From JAHEAO01 sp942492375 (lineage in GTDB: Bacteria > Pseudomonadota > Alphaproteobacteria > Rhodobacterales > Rhodobacteraceae): DNA of 64,000 bases. Below the pieces are notes generated by a model. It made no database searches and was not told the DNA's origin. It saw only the letters and a list, made by a program, of their open reading frames with translations. Location of the stretch: positions 223,841-287,840 of the forward strand of contig CALOEL010000007.1 in NCBI GenBank assembly GCA_942492375.1, given 5' to 3'. Below are positions 25,132 to 33,838 of the stretch, piece after piece; the first letter of the stretch is position 1; each line of letters begins with the position of its first letter. The position numbers were made by a program, and so were the translations under genes.

Positions 25132-26676
25132 CTACATGAAGGCGTCGGGTTCGCTGGCCTTGCGTTTCGCGACGTAGTCCTTCAGTGCCTCGGTGATGGC
25201 GATGTCCTGCGCCGGGGCCTGATAATCACCCAGAAGCTTCTTGACCCTTGCGCCGGCAAGCGTCTGGCTGTCGCGAGCGCCCTCTTCGTCCCAGGTCTCG
25301 AACGGCTTGTAGTCGAACACGTCGGAGCGCCAGAAGGCCTGCTTGAAGTTGGCCTGGGTGTGGTCGCAGCCCAGGTAATGGCCGCCGGGGCCGACCTCGC
25401 GGATCGCATCCATGCCCTGACCGTTTTCGGACATGTCGATGCCTCTGGCCAAATGGTGCAGAATGCCCAGCTGGTCGGCGTCGAGCACATATTTCTCGTA
25501 GGAGCTGACCAGCCCGCCTTCCAGCCAGCCGCAGGCATGAAGCATGAAGTTGACGCCGGACAGAAGTGCGGTGTTAAGCGTGTTCGCGGTTTCATACGCG
25601 GCCTGCGCATCAGGCAGTTTCGAGCCACAGAACGACCCGCCGGACCGGTATGGCAGGTTAAGGCGACGGGCAAGCTGGCCCGCCCCGAGGGTGATCTGTG
25701 CGGCTTCAGGGGTACCGAAAGTCGGCGCGCCCGAGTTCATGTCGATCGAGGTCACGAAAGCGCCGAAAATCACCGGCGCGCCCTTTCGGATCAGTTGGCT
25801 ATAGGCGACGCCGGCCAGCACCTCGGCCAGAACCTGCGTCAACGTGCCGGCCACGGTGACAGGCGCCATTGCGCCGCCGACGATGAACGGACTGATGATT
25901 GCGGCCTGATTGGCCTTGGCGTAGACCTCCAGCGCGCCCATCATCACGCCGTCAAAGGTCAGCGGCGAGTTGATGTTGATCAGAGAGGTCATCACCGTGT
26001 TCTGATCGACGAATTCATCGCCAAAGAGGATCTTCGACATCTCGACGGAATCGGCGGCACGGCTGGGTTCGGTGACAGATCCCATATAGGGCTTGTCGGA
26101 CAGCGTCATATGCGCCAGCAGCATATCCAGATGCCGCTTGTTCACCGCGACATCCGTGGGTTCACAGACGGTGCCGCCGGAATGATGCACCCATTTCGAC
26201 ATATAGCCGAGTTTCACGAAGTTCTGGAAATCCGCGATCGTGGCATAACGCCGGCCGCCTTCGGCATCGCGCACGAAAGGCGGTCCGTAGACCGGGGCCA
26301 GCACAAGGTTCCGCCCGCCGATCTCGACATTGCGCTCGGGATTGCGGGCGTGCTGGGTAAAACTCGACGGAGCACTTGCGCAAAGTTTGCGGGCCAACCC
26401 GCGCGGGATATGCACCCGCTCGCCCTGCACATCCGCCCCGGCCTCGCGCCAACGTTCCAGCGCTTCGGGATTCTCGACGAAATTGACGCCGATCTCTTCC
26501 AGCACGGTTTCGGCGTTCCGCTCGATGATCTCGAGCGCCTCTTCGTTCAGGATTTCGAGATTCGGGATATTACGTTCGATGAACCGCGCGGCCTCGATTC
26601 TGACCGAGGTCCGTTCCGCCCGACGGGCCGCTCCGCCTCCGCCGCGCGCCCGACGCGTCGCTTCCTCCGCTACCAT
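25132..26676 (-). CDS. Trimethylamine methyltransferase (MttB) superfamily protein, no pyrrolysine
   Basis: A 514-residue corrinoid-dependent methyltransferase-like protein. It shows the MttB-family TIM-barrel sequence: PVYGPPFVRDAEGGRR, HHSGGTVCEPTDV, TPEAAQITLGAGQLAR and GPGGHYLGCDHTQANF. No in-frame UAG lies in the coding sequence, so it is a non-pyrrolysine member. Characterised relatives demethylate glycine betaine, proline betaine or carnitine rather than trimethylamine. No corrinoid protein or MtgA-type partner is adjacent. The substrate cannot be decided here. Confidence 0.9.
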   Translation of the reverse strand: MVAEEATRRARGGGGAARRAERTSVRIEAARFIERNIPNLEILNEEALEIIERNAETVLEEIGVNFVENPEALERWREAGADVQGERVHIPRGLARKLCASAPSSFTQHARNPERNVEIGGRNLVLAPVYGPPFVRDAEGGRRYATIADFQNFVKLGYMSKWVHHSGGTVCEPTDVAVNKRHLDMLLAHMTLSDKPYMGSVTEPSRAADSVEMSKILFGDEFVDQNTVMTSLININSPLTFDGVMMGALEVYAKANQAAIISPFIVGGAMAPVTVAGTLTQVLAEVLAGVAYSQLIRKGAPVIFGAFVTSIDMNSGAPTFGTPEAAQITLGAGQLARRLNLPYRSGGSFCGSKLPDAQAAYETANTLNTALLSGVNFMLHACGWLEGGLVSSYEKYVLDADQLGILHHLARGIDMSENGQGMDAIREVGPGGHYLGCDHTQANFKQAFWRSDVFDYKPFETWDEEGARDSQTLAGARVKKLLGDYQAPAQDIAITEALKDYVAKRKASEPDAFM

Positions 26677-26794
26677 GGTTCAATCTCCGATAGGCACCCA
26701 GTTAGGTCCGGGTTTAGCGCCAATCAGAGGCAGCGAATGACCGGATTGCGCCCTTTGCGAAGAGAAAGCGACATTGCCGGGCCGGGGCGCATCC

Positions 26795-27724
26795 TCAGCC
26801 CAAAGCTGCCTTCACGTCATCCGGCGTGCCGATCGCCCGCGTCGTAACGCCGTCGGCGCAGCGTTTGATCATGCCCGAAAGCGCTTTGCCCGCACCGATC
26901 TCCCAGAATTCGCTTACACCGTTGCCGGCCATGTAGGTCACGCTTTCGCGCCAGCGCACCGCGCCCGTCACCTGCTGCACCAGCAGCGCGCGGATCTGCG
27001 CCGGATCGCTGATTTCGCGGGCCGTCACATTGGCCACGAGAGGAACCCTTGGCGCTTCGATGGTCACGCCGCGCAACGCTTCGGCCATGACCTCGGCGGC
27101 GGGTTCCATCAGTGCGCAATGGAATGGCGCGGAAACCGGCAGCATCAGTGCGCGCTTCGCGCCCATCTCCTTGGCGATTTCGCAGGCGCGTTCCACTGCC
27201 TCGCGATGTCCCGAGACCACCACTTGCGCCGGGTCGTTGTCGTTCGCTGCGGCGCAGACCTGGCCGTTTGCCGCCCGGCTGGCTGCTTCGGTCGCCTCTT
27301 GCAGGCTCAGTCCCAGAAGCGCCGCCATCGCGCCTTTGCCGACCGGCACGGCCTCTTGCATGGCGCGGCCGCGGGTCCGCAGCAGCCGCGCGGTATCCGC
27401 GATGCTGATCGACCCGGCGGCGGCCAAAGCGGAGTATTCGCCAAGCGAGTGGCCAGCTACATAGATCACGTCGTCGAACCCGATCCCTTCGCTCTCCAAG
27501 GCCATGAGAGCCGCCAGCGAGGTGGCCATCAGCGCGGGCTGGGCGTTCTCGGTCAGGGTCAGGGCGTCCTGCCCTCCTTCCCAGATCAGCGTCGAGAGCT
27601 TTTCGTCCAAGGCATCGTCGACTTCGTCGAAAACAGCACGCGCGGCTGGATAGCTTTCGGCAAGCGCCTTGCCCATGCCGATGGTCTGGGCACCCTGCCC
27701 CGGGAAAACGAACGCTCTGCTCAT
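26795..27724 (-). CDS. fabD: Malonyl-CoA:ACP transacylase
   Basis: A 309-residue enzyme loading malonate onto acyl carrier protein for fatty acid synthesis. FPGQGAQTIGMG at the N-terminus, the nucleophile S93 in GHSLGEYSAL, and PVSAPFHCALM with the catalytic histidine are all present. Other fab genes are not visible in the window. Confidence 0.95.
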   Translation of the reverse strand: MSRAFVFPGQGAQTIGMGKALAESYPAARAVFDEVDDALDEKLSTLIWEGGQDALTLTENAQPALMATSLAALMALESEGIGFDDVIYVAGHSLGEYSALAAAGSISIADTARLLRTRGRAMQEAVPVGKGAMAALLGLSLQEATEAASRAANGQVCAAANDNDPAQVVVSGHREAVERACEIAKEMGAKRALMLPVSAPFHCALMEPAAEVMAEALRGVTIEAPRVPLVANVTAREISDPAQIRALLVQQVTGAVRWRESVTYMAGNGVSEFWEIGAGKALSGMIKRCADGVTTRAIGTPDDVKAALG

Positions 27725-27804
27725 GGAAACCCCTCCGATTGCGCTTGGCGCTTCGGTGTAGCGGCTGATCCCGACGCGGGCAAGCCGCGCGGGTTCAAAC
27801 CGGC

Positions 27805-28470
27805 CTAGCGGGCGGCGAAGGCCGAGCGCACCTTTGCCTTGGTTCCGGGGTTCGGACGCGGCTGCGGTATGGCCGCGGCTTCTTGCTTGCGCAGATCATG
27901 GGTCATGCGCTGCAGGATCGGCGCCAGGTCGCGCTCGCATCCTACCGCCACTTCGATCAGCTCGCGGTCTCCGGCGATCCGGACGCAAAGCCGGTTGCGC
28001 CTAAAACCGCCCTTGGCGCGCTGCAGGAACACGCTTTCGACATCGTCGATTGGCACTTGCCCGACCAGTATCTCGCGGCCGCGGCGATTGCGGCGCGCGA
28101 TACGCAGAGCGCGACGTTCAAGATCGACATGGATCTCGTGGCAAAGGCCCCGATGAGCGATCAGCCAGAGCATCCCGCCAAGCACGAAGAAGATGACGGT
28201 TCCTGCGATCCGAAACGGCAGGAGTTCCGCCGCGCCGTTGGCGTTCGGCAGCAACCAGACCCCGTAGGCCGCCATGACCAGCAATACCGCAGCGAAGGTC
28301 GCGATCATCTCGCCATATGCGGCGCGGATCAACGCCGTCTCGCCGGGGCGAACGATATAGCCCCATCCGGTCTGTGAAAGCTTTACTGTAGGTTCTTGCC
28401 CTGCACTCGTGACGTTCCGTTGAAACCCTTTGGCCCCGTTGTCCATCTCAGTTGGATCCCATTTCTGCAT
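27805..28470 (-). CDS. Conserved membrane protein of unknown function, two helices
   Basis: A 221-residue protein. Two membrane helices lie near residues 56-73 (IATFAAVLLVMAAYGVWLL) and 85-104. A C-terminal soluble part follows, with VDLERRALRIARRNRRGREIL and a basic tail. It is not one of the named families I recognise. The ATG at 28470 was used; ATG 28446 is an alternative. It is divergent from the rpsF operon. Confidence 0.65.
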   Translation of the reverse strand: MQKWDPTEMDNGAKGFQRNVTSAGQEPTVKLSQTGWGYIVRPGETALIRAAYGEMIATFAAVLLVMAAYGVWLLPNANGAAELLPFRIAGTVIFFVLGGMLWLIAHRGLCHEIHVDLERRALRIARRNRRGREILVGQVPIDDVESVFLQRAKGGFRRNRLCVRIAGDRELIEVAVGCERDLAPILQRMTHDLRKQEAAAIPQPRPNPGTKAKVRSAFAAR

Positions 28471-28596
28471 GGTTAACTGTCAATACACCCTATGGTTGCC
28501 AATCTGGACGAGAATACGACCGTTCTTTATCCTTTTCGTGGACGGCGCGGCGCGCCGCCCACAGCGGCCAGAGCCTTTCCCCGTCGATCTTGGGCC

Positions 28597-28624
28597 TTGA
28601 AACCCGCCCCCATCCCTGTATAAG
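28597..28624 (+). promoter_or_regulatory. Candidate sigma70-type promoter of the rpsF operon
   Basis: TTGAAA, a 16-base spacer and TATAAG lie about 110 bases upstream of rpsF. A leader of about 100 bases would follow. Confidence 0.55.
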
Positions 28625-28631
28625 GCCCCGT

Positions 28632-28732
28632 CCTTCCGCATCTCAACGGAACCAGCGCAGCCTCTCGTGGGCGGGTCGCGGAAGGGTCCGGACCCGAAGC
28701 CCTTTGAAGCGCGCTTTAGAAATGGAGTGAAC
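28632..28732 (+). promoter_or_regulatory. Structured leader of the rpsF operon
   Basis: An 8-bp inverted repeat pairs ccttccgc (28632-28639) with gcggaagg (28678-28685). The palindrome gggtccggaccc lies at 28684-28695. S6:S18 autoregulatory leaders are known upstream of rpsF in many bacteria; whether this is one cannot be decided by eye. Confidence 0.35.
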
Positions 28733-29092
28733 ATGCCGCTATACGAGCATGTATTTATTGCGCGTCAGGACCTGTCCAACACGCAAGCCGAAGGTCTTAT
28801 CGAGCATTTCGGCACCGTCCTTTCGGATAACGGCGGCAAGGTCGTCGATCACGAATACTGGGGCGTCAAGACGATGGCCTACAAGATCAACAAGAACCGC
28901 AAGGGCCACTACGCCTATGTGCGTTCCGACGCCCCGGCCCCCGCCGTGCAGGAAATGGAACGCCTGATGCGCCTGCACGACGACGTGATGCGCGTTCTGA
29001 CCATCAAGGTCGACGAGCACAAGGAAGGCCCCTCGGCTCAGATGCAGAAACGCGACGAGCGCGGCGACCGCCGCCCCCGGCGTGACGACTAG
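28733..29092 (+). CDS. rpsF: 30S ribosomal protein S6
   Basis: A 119-residue ribosomal protein, starting MPLYEHVFIARQDLS after a GGAG site. The conserved GVKTMAYKINKNRKGHYAY segment binds S18 and 16S rRNA in the platform. The polar C-terminal tail (RDERGDRRPRRDD) is common in alphaproteobacteria. First gene of rpsF-rpsR-rplI. Confidence 0.97.
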   Translation: MPLYEHVFIARQDLSNTQAEGLIEHFGTVLSDNGGKVVDHEYWGVKTMAYKINKNRKGHYAYVRSDAPAPAVQEMERLMRLHDDVMRVLTIKVDEHKEGPSAQMQKRDERGDRRPRRDD

Positions 29093-29103
29093 GAGCGAAC
29101 ACC

Positions 29104-29331
29104 ATGGCAACGAAACCGTTTTTCCGCCGCCGCAAGGTCTGCCCCTTCTCGGGCGACAATGCTCCCGCAATCGACTACAAGGACGTGCGTCTGCTGCAGC
29201 GCTACATTTCCGAGCGCGGCAAGATCGTGCCTTCGCGGATCACCGCCGTCTCACAGAAGAAGCAGCGTGAACTCGCCCGCGCCATCAAACGCGCCCGGTT
29301 CCTCGCCTTGCTTCCCTATGCCGTGAAGTAA
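29104..29331 (+). CDS. rpsR: 30S ribosomal protein S18
   Basis: A 75-residue ribosomal protein. FFRRRKVCPFSG, IDYKDVRLLQRYISERGKIVPSRIT and KRARFLALLPY are diagnostic. It binds as an S6:S18 dimer and is encoded 11 bases after rpsF. Confidence 0.97.
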   Translation: MATKPFFRRRKVCPFSGDNAPAIDYKDVRLLQRYISERGKIVPSRITAVSQKKQRELARAIKRARFLALLPYAVK

Positions 29332-29343
29332 GGAGAAAGCGAC

Positions 29344-29997
29344 ATGCAAATCATCCTACTCGAACGCGTGGCCAAGCTTGGCCAGATGGGCGACGTCGTA
29401 GACGTCAAGCAGGGCTATGCCCGCAACTTCCTTCTGCCGCAGGGCAAGGCGCTGCGCGCCAACGAGGACAACATCAAGTCCTTCGAAGAGCGCAAGACTC
29501 AGCTCGAGGCGCAGAACCTCGAAACCCGCAAGGAAGCCGAAGCGCTCGGCTCCAAGCTTGATGGCGAAACGTTCATCGTGATCCGCTCTGCCTCCGATGC
29601 CGGCGCGCTCTATGGTTCGGTCACCACCCGTGACGCGGCCGATGCCGCGACCGAGGCCGGCTTCACTGTCGACCGCAAACAGATCGTGATGAACCGCCCG
29701 ATCAAGGAACTTGGTCTGCACGAACTGACCGTGATCCTGCATCCCGAGGTCGAGGTCACGATCGTGCTGAACGTCGCCCGCTCGCAGGAAGAGGCCCAGC
29801 TTCAGGCTTCCGGCAAATCGATTCAGGAACTGGCCGCCGAAGAAGAAGCGGCAGCCGAATTCGAGATCCAGGAGCTGTTCGACGATATCGGCGCCGCTCA
29901 ACTCGACGAGTTGGAAACCGCCGACGAACAGCGCACCGGCGAACCCGCCGTGCAGGAAAAGACCACGCTGGACGAGAAGCTCGACGACGACGAGTAA
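29344..29997 (+). CDS. rplI: 50S ribosomal protein L9
   Basis: A 217-residue L9. The N-terminal domain MQIILLERVAKLGQMGDVVDVKQGYARNFLLPQGKAL is canonical, followed by the long connecting helix and the C-terminal domain. An acidic C-terminal extension beyond about residue 150 makes it longer than the roughly 150-residue E. coli protein; such tails are frequent in Rhodobacteraceae. Last gene of the operon. Confidence 0.97.
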   Translation: MQIILLERVAKLGQMGDVVDVKQGYARNFLLPQGKALRANEDNIKSFEERKTQLEAQNLETRKEAEALGSKLDGETFIVIRSASDAGALYGSVTTRDAADAATEAGFTVDRKQIVMNRPIKELGLHELTVILHPEVEVTIVLNVARSQEEAQLQASGKSIQELAAEEEAAAEFEIQELFDDIGAAQLDELETADEQRTGEPAVQEKTTLDEKLDDDE

Positions 29998-30020
29998 CTC
30001 TCGCCATTGGACAGTGAAGT

Positions 30021-30051
30021 GGCCGCGCCTTTCCGGAGGCGCGGCCTTTTT
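30021..30051 (+). terminator. Rho-independent terminator of the rpsF operon
   Basis: A perfect 9-bp stem (ggccgcgcc/ggcgcggcc) with an 8-nt loop is followed by TTTTTC, 23 bases after rplI. Confidence 0.9.
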
Positions 30052-30161
30052 CATTGGCGGACCCGAACACATAACGTTCGCGCGAGATTGCCCCCAAAAA
30101 AGGAACTGCGATGGACCTGCGGGGTTCGTTCCTGAAGGACGATATGGAAAGGATCCAGACC

Positions 30162-31379
30162 ATGAAGTGCATCCAGACAGCCGCTCTCGGACTTGTTGCA
30201 GCAACCAGTCTTGCTGTCATCCCCGCTGCCGCGCAGAATGCGGAAACGACTTTCGACTGGGGCCAGCGAAATGCTGATTTCTCCCCGGCTTTCGACGCTC
30301 AGTTCCGTGCCGAACTGGTGAATTCCGGGATCGAGCTGAACACCGAGACCATTTCGCCGGCGCTGGTCCACCCCTGGGGCATCGCGGCGCTGCCGGTAGG
30401 GGGCTTTCTGGTCACCGAACGCAGCGGTAACCTGCGGCACCTGAAGGAAGACGGAACCCTGTCCGAGCCGATCTCCGGACTTCCGGACATCCTGACCGAA
30501 AAGCAGGGCGGCCTTCTTGATGTTGCCTTGGCACCTGATTTTGCGGAGAGCCGCACGATCTACTTCACTTATTCGAAACCCATCGACAGCGGCACCTCTG
30601 CGACCGCCGCCGCAAGTGCCACCCTTTCGGAAGACATGTCAGCCCTGTCGGACGTGACAGACATCTTCGTTCAGGAACCACCCTCGACCGCCCCGATGCA
30701 CTATGGCAGCCGCATCGTGCTTCCCGGCGATGGCACCGCCATAATCACGACCGGAGAGCACTTCACCCAGAAGTACCGCCGCTATGCACAGCAACTGGGC
30801 ACAACTTACGGAAAAGTGATCCGAGTCAACACCGACGGCTCGATTCCGCAGGACAATCCCTATCTCAACGACAGCGACGCGATTGACTCGATCTGGTCAT
30901 TTGGCCACCGAAACATCCAGGGAGCGGCTCTCGATGCCAACGGGACGCTCTGGACCATCGAACACGGTCCGAAGGGCGGCGATGAACTGAACCGCCCCGA
31001 ACCAGGCAAGAATTATGGCTGGCCGGTGGTATCATACGGCGTCCAGTATTCCGGCAAGCCCGTGGGCAGCGGCCAGGCGCAGATGGACGGAATGGAAGAG
31101 CCGGTCTACTTCTGGGACCCGGTCATCGCACCCGCCGGCATGACGTTTCACGACGGCGAGACTTTCGCGGACTGGAACGGAGACCTGCTGATATCGTCGT
31201 TGACGCCGGGTGGCGTCGTGCGGCTCGGGTTGGACAGCGACGGACAAGTCGTAGAGGAAGAGCGGCTGCTGCGCGATCTTGGCCGGGTTCGCGACATCGA
31301 ACTGCTCGAAGACGGCAGTTTCGTGGTTCTGACCGATTTCGAGAACGGTTCGGTCATCCATGTCACACCGGCATCGTGA
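30162..31379 (+). CDS. PQQ-dependent sugar dehydrogenase (Asd/YliI-like), periplasmic
   Basis: A 405-residue protein with a signal peptide ending in AVIPAAAQ. The GSDH/Asd beta-propeller follows. Hallmarks are HPWGIAALPVGGFLVTERSGNL, GLLDVALAPDF, SFGHRNIQGAA, IEHGPKGGDELN and NYGWPVVSYG. These carry the histidine and PQQ-site residues of soluble aldose dehydrogenases. It would oxidise sugars in the periplasm. No PQQ synthesis genes are in the window. An ATG 18 bases upstream (30144) with AAGGA is an alternative start. Confidence 0.9.
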   Translation: MKCIQTAALGLVAATSLAVIPAAAQNAETTFDWGQRNADFSPAFDAQFRAELVNSGIELNTETISPALVHPWGIAALPVGGFLVTERSGNLRHLKEDGTLSEPISGLPDILTEKQGGLLDVALAPDFAESRTIYFTYSKPIDSGTSATAAASATLSEDMSALSDVTDIFVQEPPSTAPMHYGSRIVLPGDGTAIITTGEHFTQKYRRYAQQLGTTYGKVIRVNTDGSIPQDNPYLNDSDAIDSIWSFGHRNIQGAALDANGTLWTIEHGPKGGDELNRPEPGKNYGWPVVSYGVQYSGKPVGSGQAQMDGMEEPVYFWDPVIAPAGMTFHDGETFADWNGDLLISSLTPGGVVRLGLDSDGQVVEEERLLRDLGRVRDIELLEDGSFVVLTDFENGSVIHVTPAS

Positions 31380-31401
31380 TCGAGCCTTCCCGGAAACAAA
31401 A

Positions 31402-31424
31402 AGGGCGGCTCTCGGAGCCGCCCT
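31402..31424. terminator. Bidirectional hairpin between sugar dehydrogenase and tig
   Basis: A perfect 10-bp stem (agggcggctc/gagccgccct) with a 3-nt loop lies between convergent genes. On the minus strand it is followed by TTTTTG, so it suits tig best. Confidence 0.75.
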
Positions 31425-31447
31425 CGTCATTCCGATGATACAGCGGA

Positions 31448-32779
31448 CTATTCGTCTTCCAGCGCGTCGATCGCCTTCTGCAGCGCCTCTTTCTTGACGG
31501 TCTTGTCCTTCACGTCGGCCTGCTCGAAAACATAGTCGACGACCTTGTCCTCGAAGATCGGCGCCTGGATCTGCTGGCGCATCTGGGGGTTCTTCTGAAC
31601 GAACTCGAAGAATTGGCGCTCTTGGCCCGGATACTGCCGGGCCTGGGTCATCACCGCTTGGGTCATCTCGGCGTCGGTGACCTCGATTTCCTGCTTGCGG
31701 CCCAGCTCAGCCAGAAGCAGACCCAGCCGAACCCGGCGCTCCGCGAGTTTGCGGTGCTCGTCAGTCGGCGTGATCTCGGGATGATCGTGCCCCTTGTGAT
31801 CCGGATTCTCATCGTGCCAAAGCTGATGCGCGATCTGGCCGGCCTCGGCCTCTACCAGCGTTTCGGGCAGGTCGAAGCTGACCGCCTCGTCGAGCGCATC
31901 CAGAAGCCGCCGTTTGGCCACCTGACGAGAGGCTCCCTTGTACTCGGCCTCGAGCCGCTCCGCAATCTGGGCTTTCAGCGCGGCAAGGTCATCCGCGCCA
32001 TACTGCTTGGCGAGTTCATCGCTGATCTCGGCGGGCTTGGGTTCCTTTACCGCTTTGACGGTGCAGGCGAAGACCGCATCCTTGCCGGCCAGATTGGCGG
32101 CACCGTATTCCTTCGGGAACGTCACCTTCACCTCGACCTCGTCACCGGTCTTGACGCCGACGAGTTGTTCTTCAAAACCCGGAATGAAGGAATTCGAGCC
32201 CAGAACCAGCGGGTATTCCTCGGCCGATCCGCCTTCAAACGCTTCTCCATCGACCTTGCCGACGAAGTCGATCACGACCTGATCGCCGTCCTTCGATTTC
32301 GCGCCCTTCTTGCGCTCTTCGAAATTCTGCGCGTTCTTGGCAAGGTTTTCCAGCGCCTCGTCCACGTCCTTGTCCTCGGCCTTCACGACCAGTCGCTCCA
32401 GCTTGATCTTCGAGAGGTCGACTTCCGGGATACCGGGCAGCGCCTCGTAGTTCATTTCGACCTGGACGTCGTCGCCCTCTTTCCAGTCCTCGTTGGTCAT
32501 CTTGACCTCGGGCTGCATCGCGGGACGGTCTCCGGTCTCCTCGAAATGCTTGGTCATCGCGCCGTCGATGCTTTCCTGCATCGCATCGCCCAGAACGCGG
32601 GGGCCGAATTGCTTCTTCAGCAGCGCCATGGGCACCTTGCCCTTGCGAAAGCCCTTCATTTCGACATCCGGCTGCGCTTCGGCCAGTTTCTCGTTCACCT
32701 TGGCATCCAGTTCGGCCGCCGTCACGGTGATCTGATAGCCGCGCTTGAGCCCGTCCTTCTTCGTCTCGGTGACCTGCAT
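31448..32779 (-). CDS. tig: Trigger factor (ribosome-associated chaperone and prolyl isomerase)
   Basis: A 443-residue protein. The N-terminal ribosome-binding domain contains MKGFRKGKVPMALLKKQFG (signature GFRxGxxP). A central FKBP-type PPIase domain (about residues 160-240: GDQVVIDFVGKVDGEAFEGG) precedes the helical C-terminal domain. It meets nascent chains at the exit tunnel. ATG at 32779. Confidence 0.96.
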   Translation of the reverse strand: MQVTETKKDGLKRGYQITVTAAELDAKVNEKLAEAQPDVEMKGFRKGKVPMALLKKQFGPRVLGDAMQESIDGAMTKHFEETGDRPAMQPEVKMTNEDWKEGDDVQVEMNYEALPGIPEVDLSKIKLERLVVKAEDKDVDEALENLAKNAQNFEERKKGAKSKDGDQVVIDFVGKVDGEAFEGGSAEEYPLVLGSNSFIPGFEEQLVGVKTGDEVEVKVTFPKEYGAANLAGKDAVFACTVKAVKEPKPAEISDELAKQYGADDLAALKAQIAERLEAEYKGASRQVAKRRLLDALDEAVSFDLPETLVEAEAGQIAHQLWHDENPDHKGHDHPEITPTDEHRKLAERRVRLGLLLAELGRKQEIEVTDAEMTQAVMTQARQYPGQERQFFEFVQKNPQMRQQIQAPIFEDKVVDYVFEQADVKDKTVKKEALQKAIDALEDE

Positions 32780-33106
32780 CTTCGATCCTTTTCAACGTCA
32801 ACGGGGCCGCATCTGCAGCCCCCGATAATTCAGCCGTTCTTCTAGGGGCGGCAGGTCCGGGGTGCAAGGCGAAATCGGCCGGTCCGAAGCGTGGTCAGAT
32901 GTCTGCATCCGCACAAAACAAGTGCCTTGAAGCGATCCGCCCCGAACGAGCCTTGCGCCGGTCGGGACTGGTCAGACGCGGCGAGGACAGTGCTGAGATT
33001 GGCTTTTGCAGATGCCCTCAGATACGGCGAAAACCGAGTGTATGAAACACCGGCATTTCGTTCCCTTTCAGCGCCTTAGCTAAAAATCTCTGGTAAAATC
33101 GCGAGA
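32780..33106. other. Intergenic region without recognised features
   Basis: About 330 bases between tig and the tRNA. It must contain the tig promoter on the minus strand. The short plus-strand frame at 32891-33079 has no recognisable sequence. No repeats or strong hairpins were seen. Confidence 0.5.
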
Positions 33107-33191
33107 TGGTGCGGGTGGAGGGACTTGAACCCCCACGCCTTGCGGCGCCAGAACCTAAATCTGGTGCGTCTACCAATTTCGCCACACCCGC
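33107..33191 (-). tRNA. tRNA-Leu (anticodon UAG)
   Basis: Eighty-five bases including an encoded CCA. The acceptor stem pairs gcgggtg with cacccgc, the anticodon stem-loop reads CCAGA-TTTAGGT-TCTGG with anticodon TAG, a long class II variable arm (gcgccgcaaggcg) follows, and the T-loop is GGTTCAAGTCC. It reads CUN leucine codons. Confidence 0.95.
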
Positions 33192-33328
33192 ATCTCCGGG
33201 CGCCTCTCTAGCAAAGGCGCAACACGGATGCGAGTGCAAATCGCGGTGGCCAGAAAACACTGTCGCGAGTCCGGATTCTCGCATAAGGTGAAAAGAAAAA
33301 GTCGAGGCAGACAGCAAGGAACAGCGCA

Positions 33329-33838
33329 ATGTCGATACTGGCAGAAGCGCGGAGCGCGGGCGAAGTCCCGGCGCAACGCCATTTCATCTACAAGACCGGC
33401 CTCTGCGAGGGAACGCGGGTCACGACACAGGACGGCAACCTGCCCGTCGAATATCTGTGCAAGGGCGACATGATCGTGACGACTGCGGGACCGCGCGTGT
33501 TGCGCGGGATCACCGCCAAGCCGCTCACCGATTGTCCGATCCTGGTGCTACGCAGCGCGCTTGGACCGGGTCGGCCCTCTCAGGACATGTACCTGGCGCC
33601 CGAGCAGGCCGTGCATCTCAGTGATTGGCGCGGCAAGCGGCTGGTGGGTTCGGACCAACCCTCGATCCCGCTGTCGCGGCTCGTTGACAACGACATGATC
33701 CAGTGGGCCGAGCATCCGGGCGAACTTCTGGTCTACGATCTGGAGTTCCTGACCCAACAAGTCTTTTACGCTGAAGGTGTCGAGGTGATGAGCACCGCCT
33801 CGCCGCTGCGCGTCGTCGAGGGCATGGCGGCCGCCTAA
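33329..33838 (+). CDS. Hint (hedgehog/intein) domain protein, short
   Basis: A 169-residue protein with a Hint_2-type domain: C in GLCEGTRVTTQDGNLPVEYLCKGDMI at the N-terminal splice-like position and APEQAVHLSDW mid-domain. Such proteins are abundant in Rhodobacterales, often with calcium-binding repeats that are absent here. A role in autoprocessing is known for the fold only. It overlaps the nnr stop tail to tail. Confidence 0.8.
   Translation: MSILAEARSAGEVPAQRHFIYKTGLCEGTRVTTQDGNLPVEYLCKGDMIVTTAGPRVLRGITAKPLTDCPILVLRSALGPGRPSQDMYLAPEQAVHLSDWRGKRLVGSDQPSIPLSRLVDNDMIQWAEHPGELLVYDLEFLTQQVFYAEGVEVMSTASPLRVVEGMAAA

Noticed and set aside
25132..25134. TAG at the end of the MttB-family gene as a pyrrolysine codon
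   Set aside because: Pyrrolysine in MttB is internal; this TAG is at the natural C-terminus and no internal UAG exists.
33107..33838. tRNA-associated integration of the Hint gene
   Set aside because: No duplicated tRNA 3' end, no integrase, and ordinary composition.
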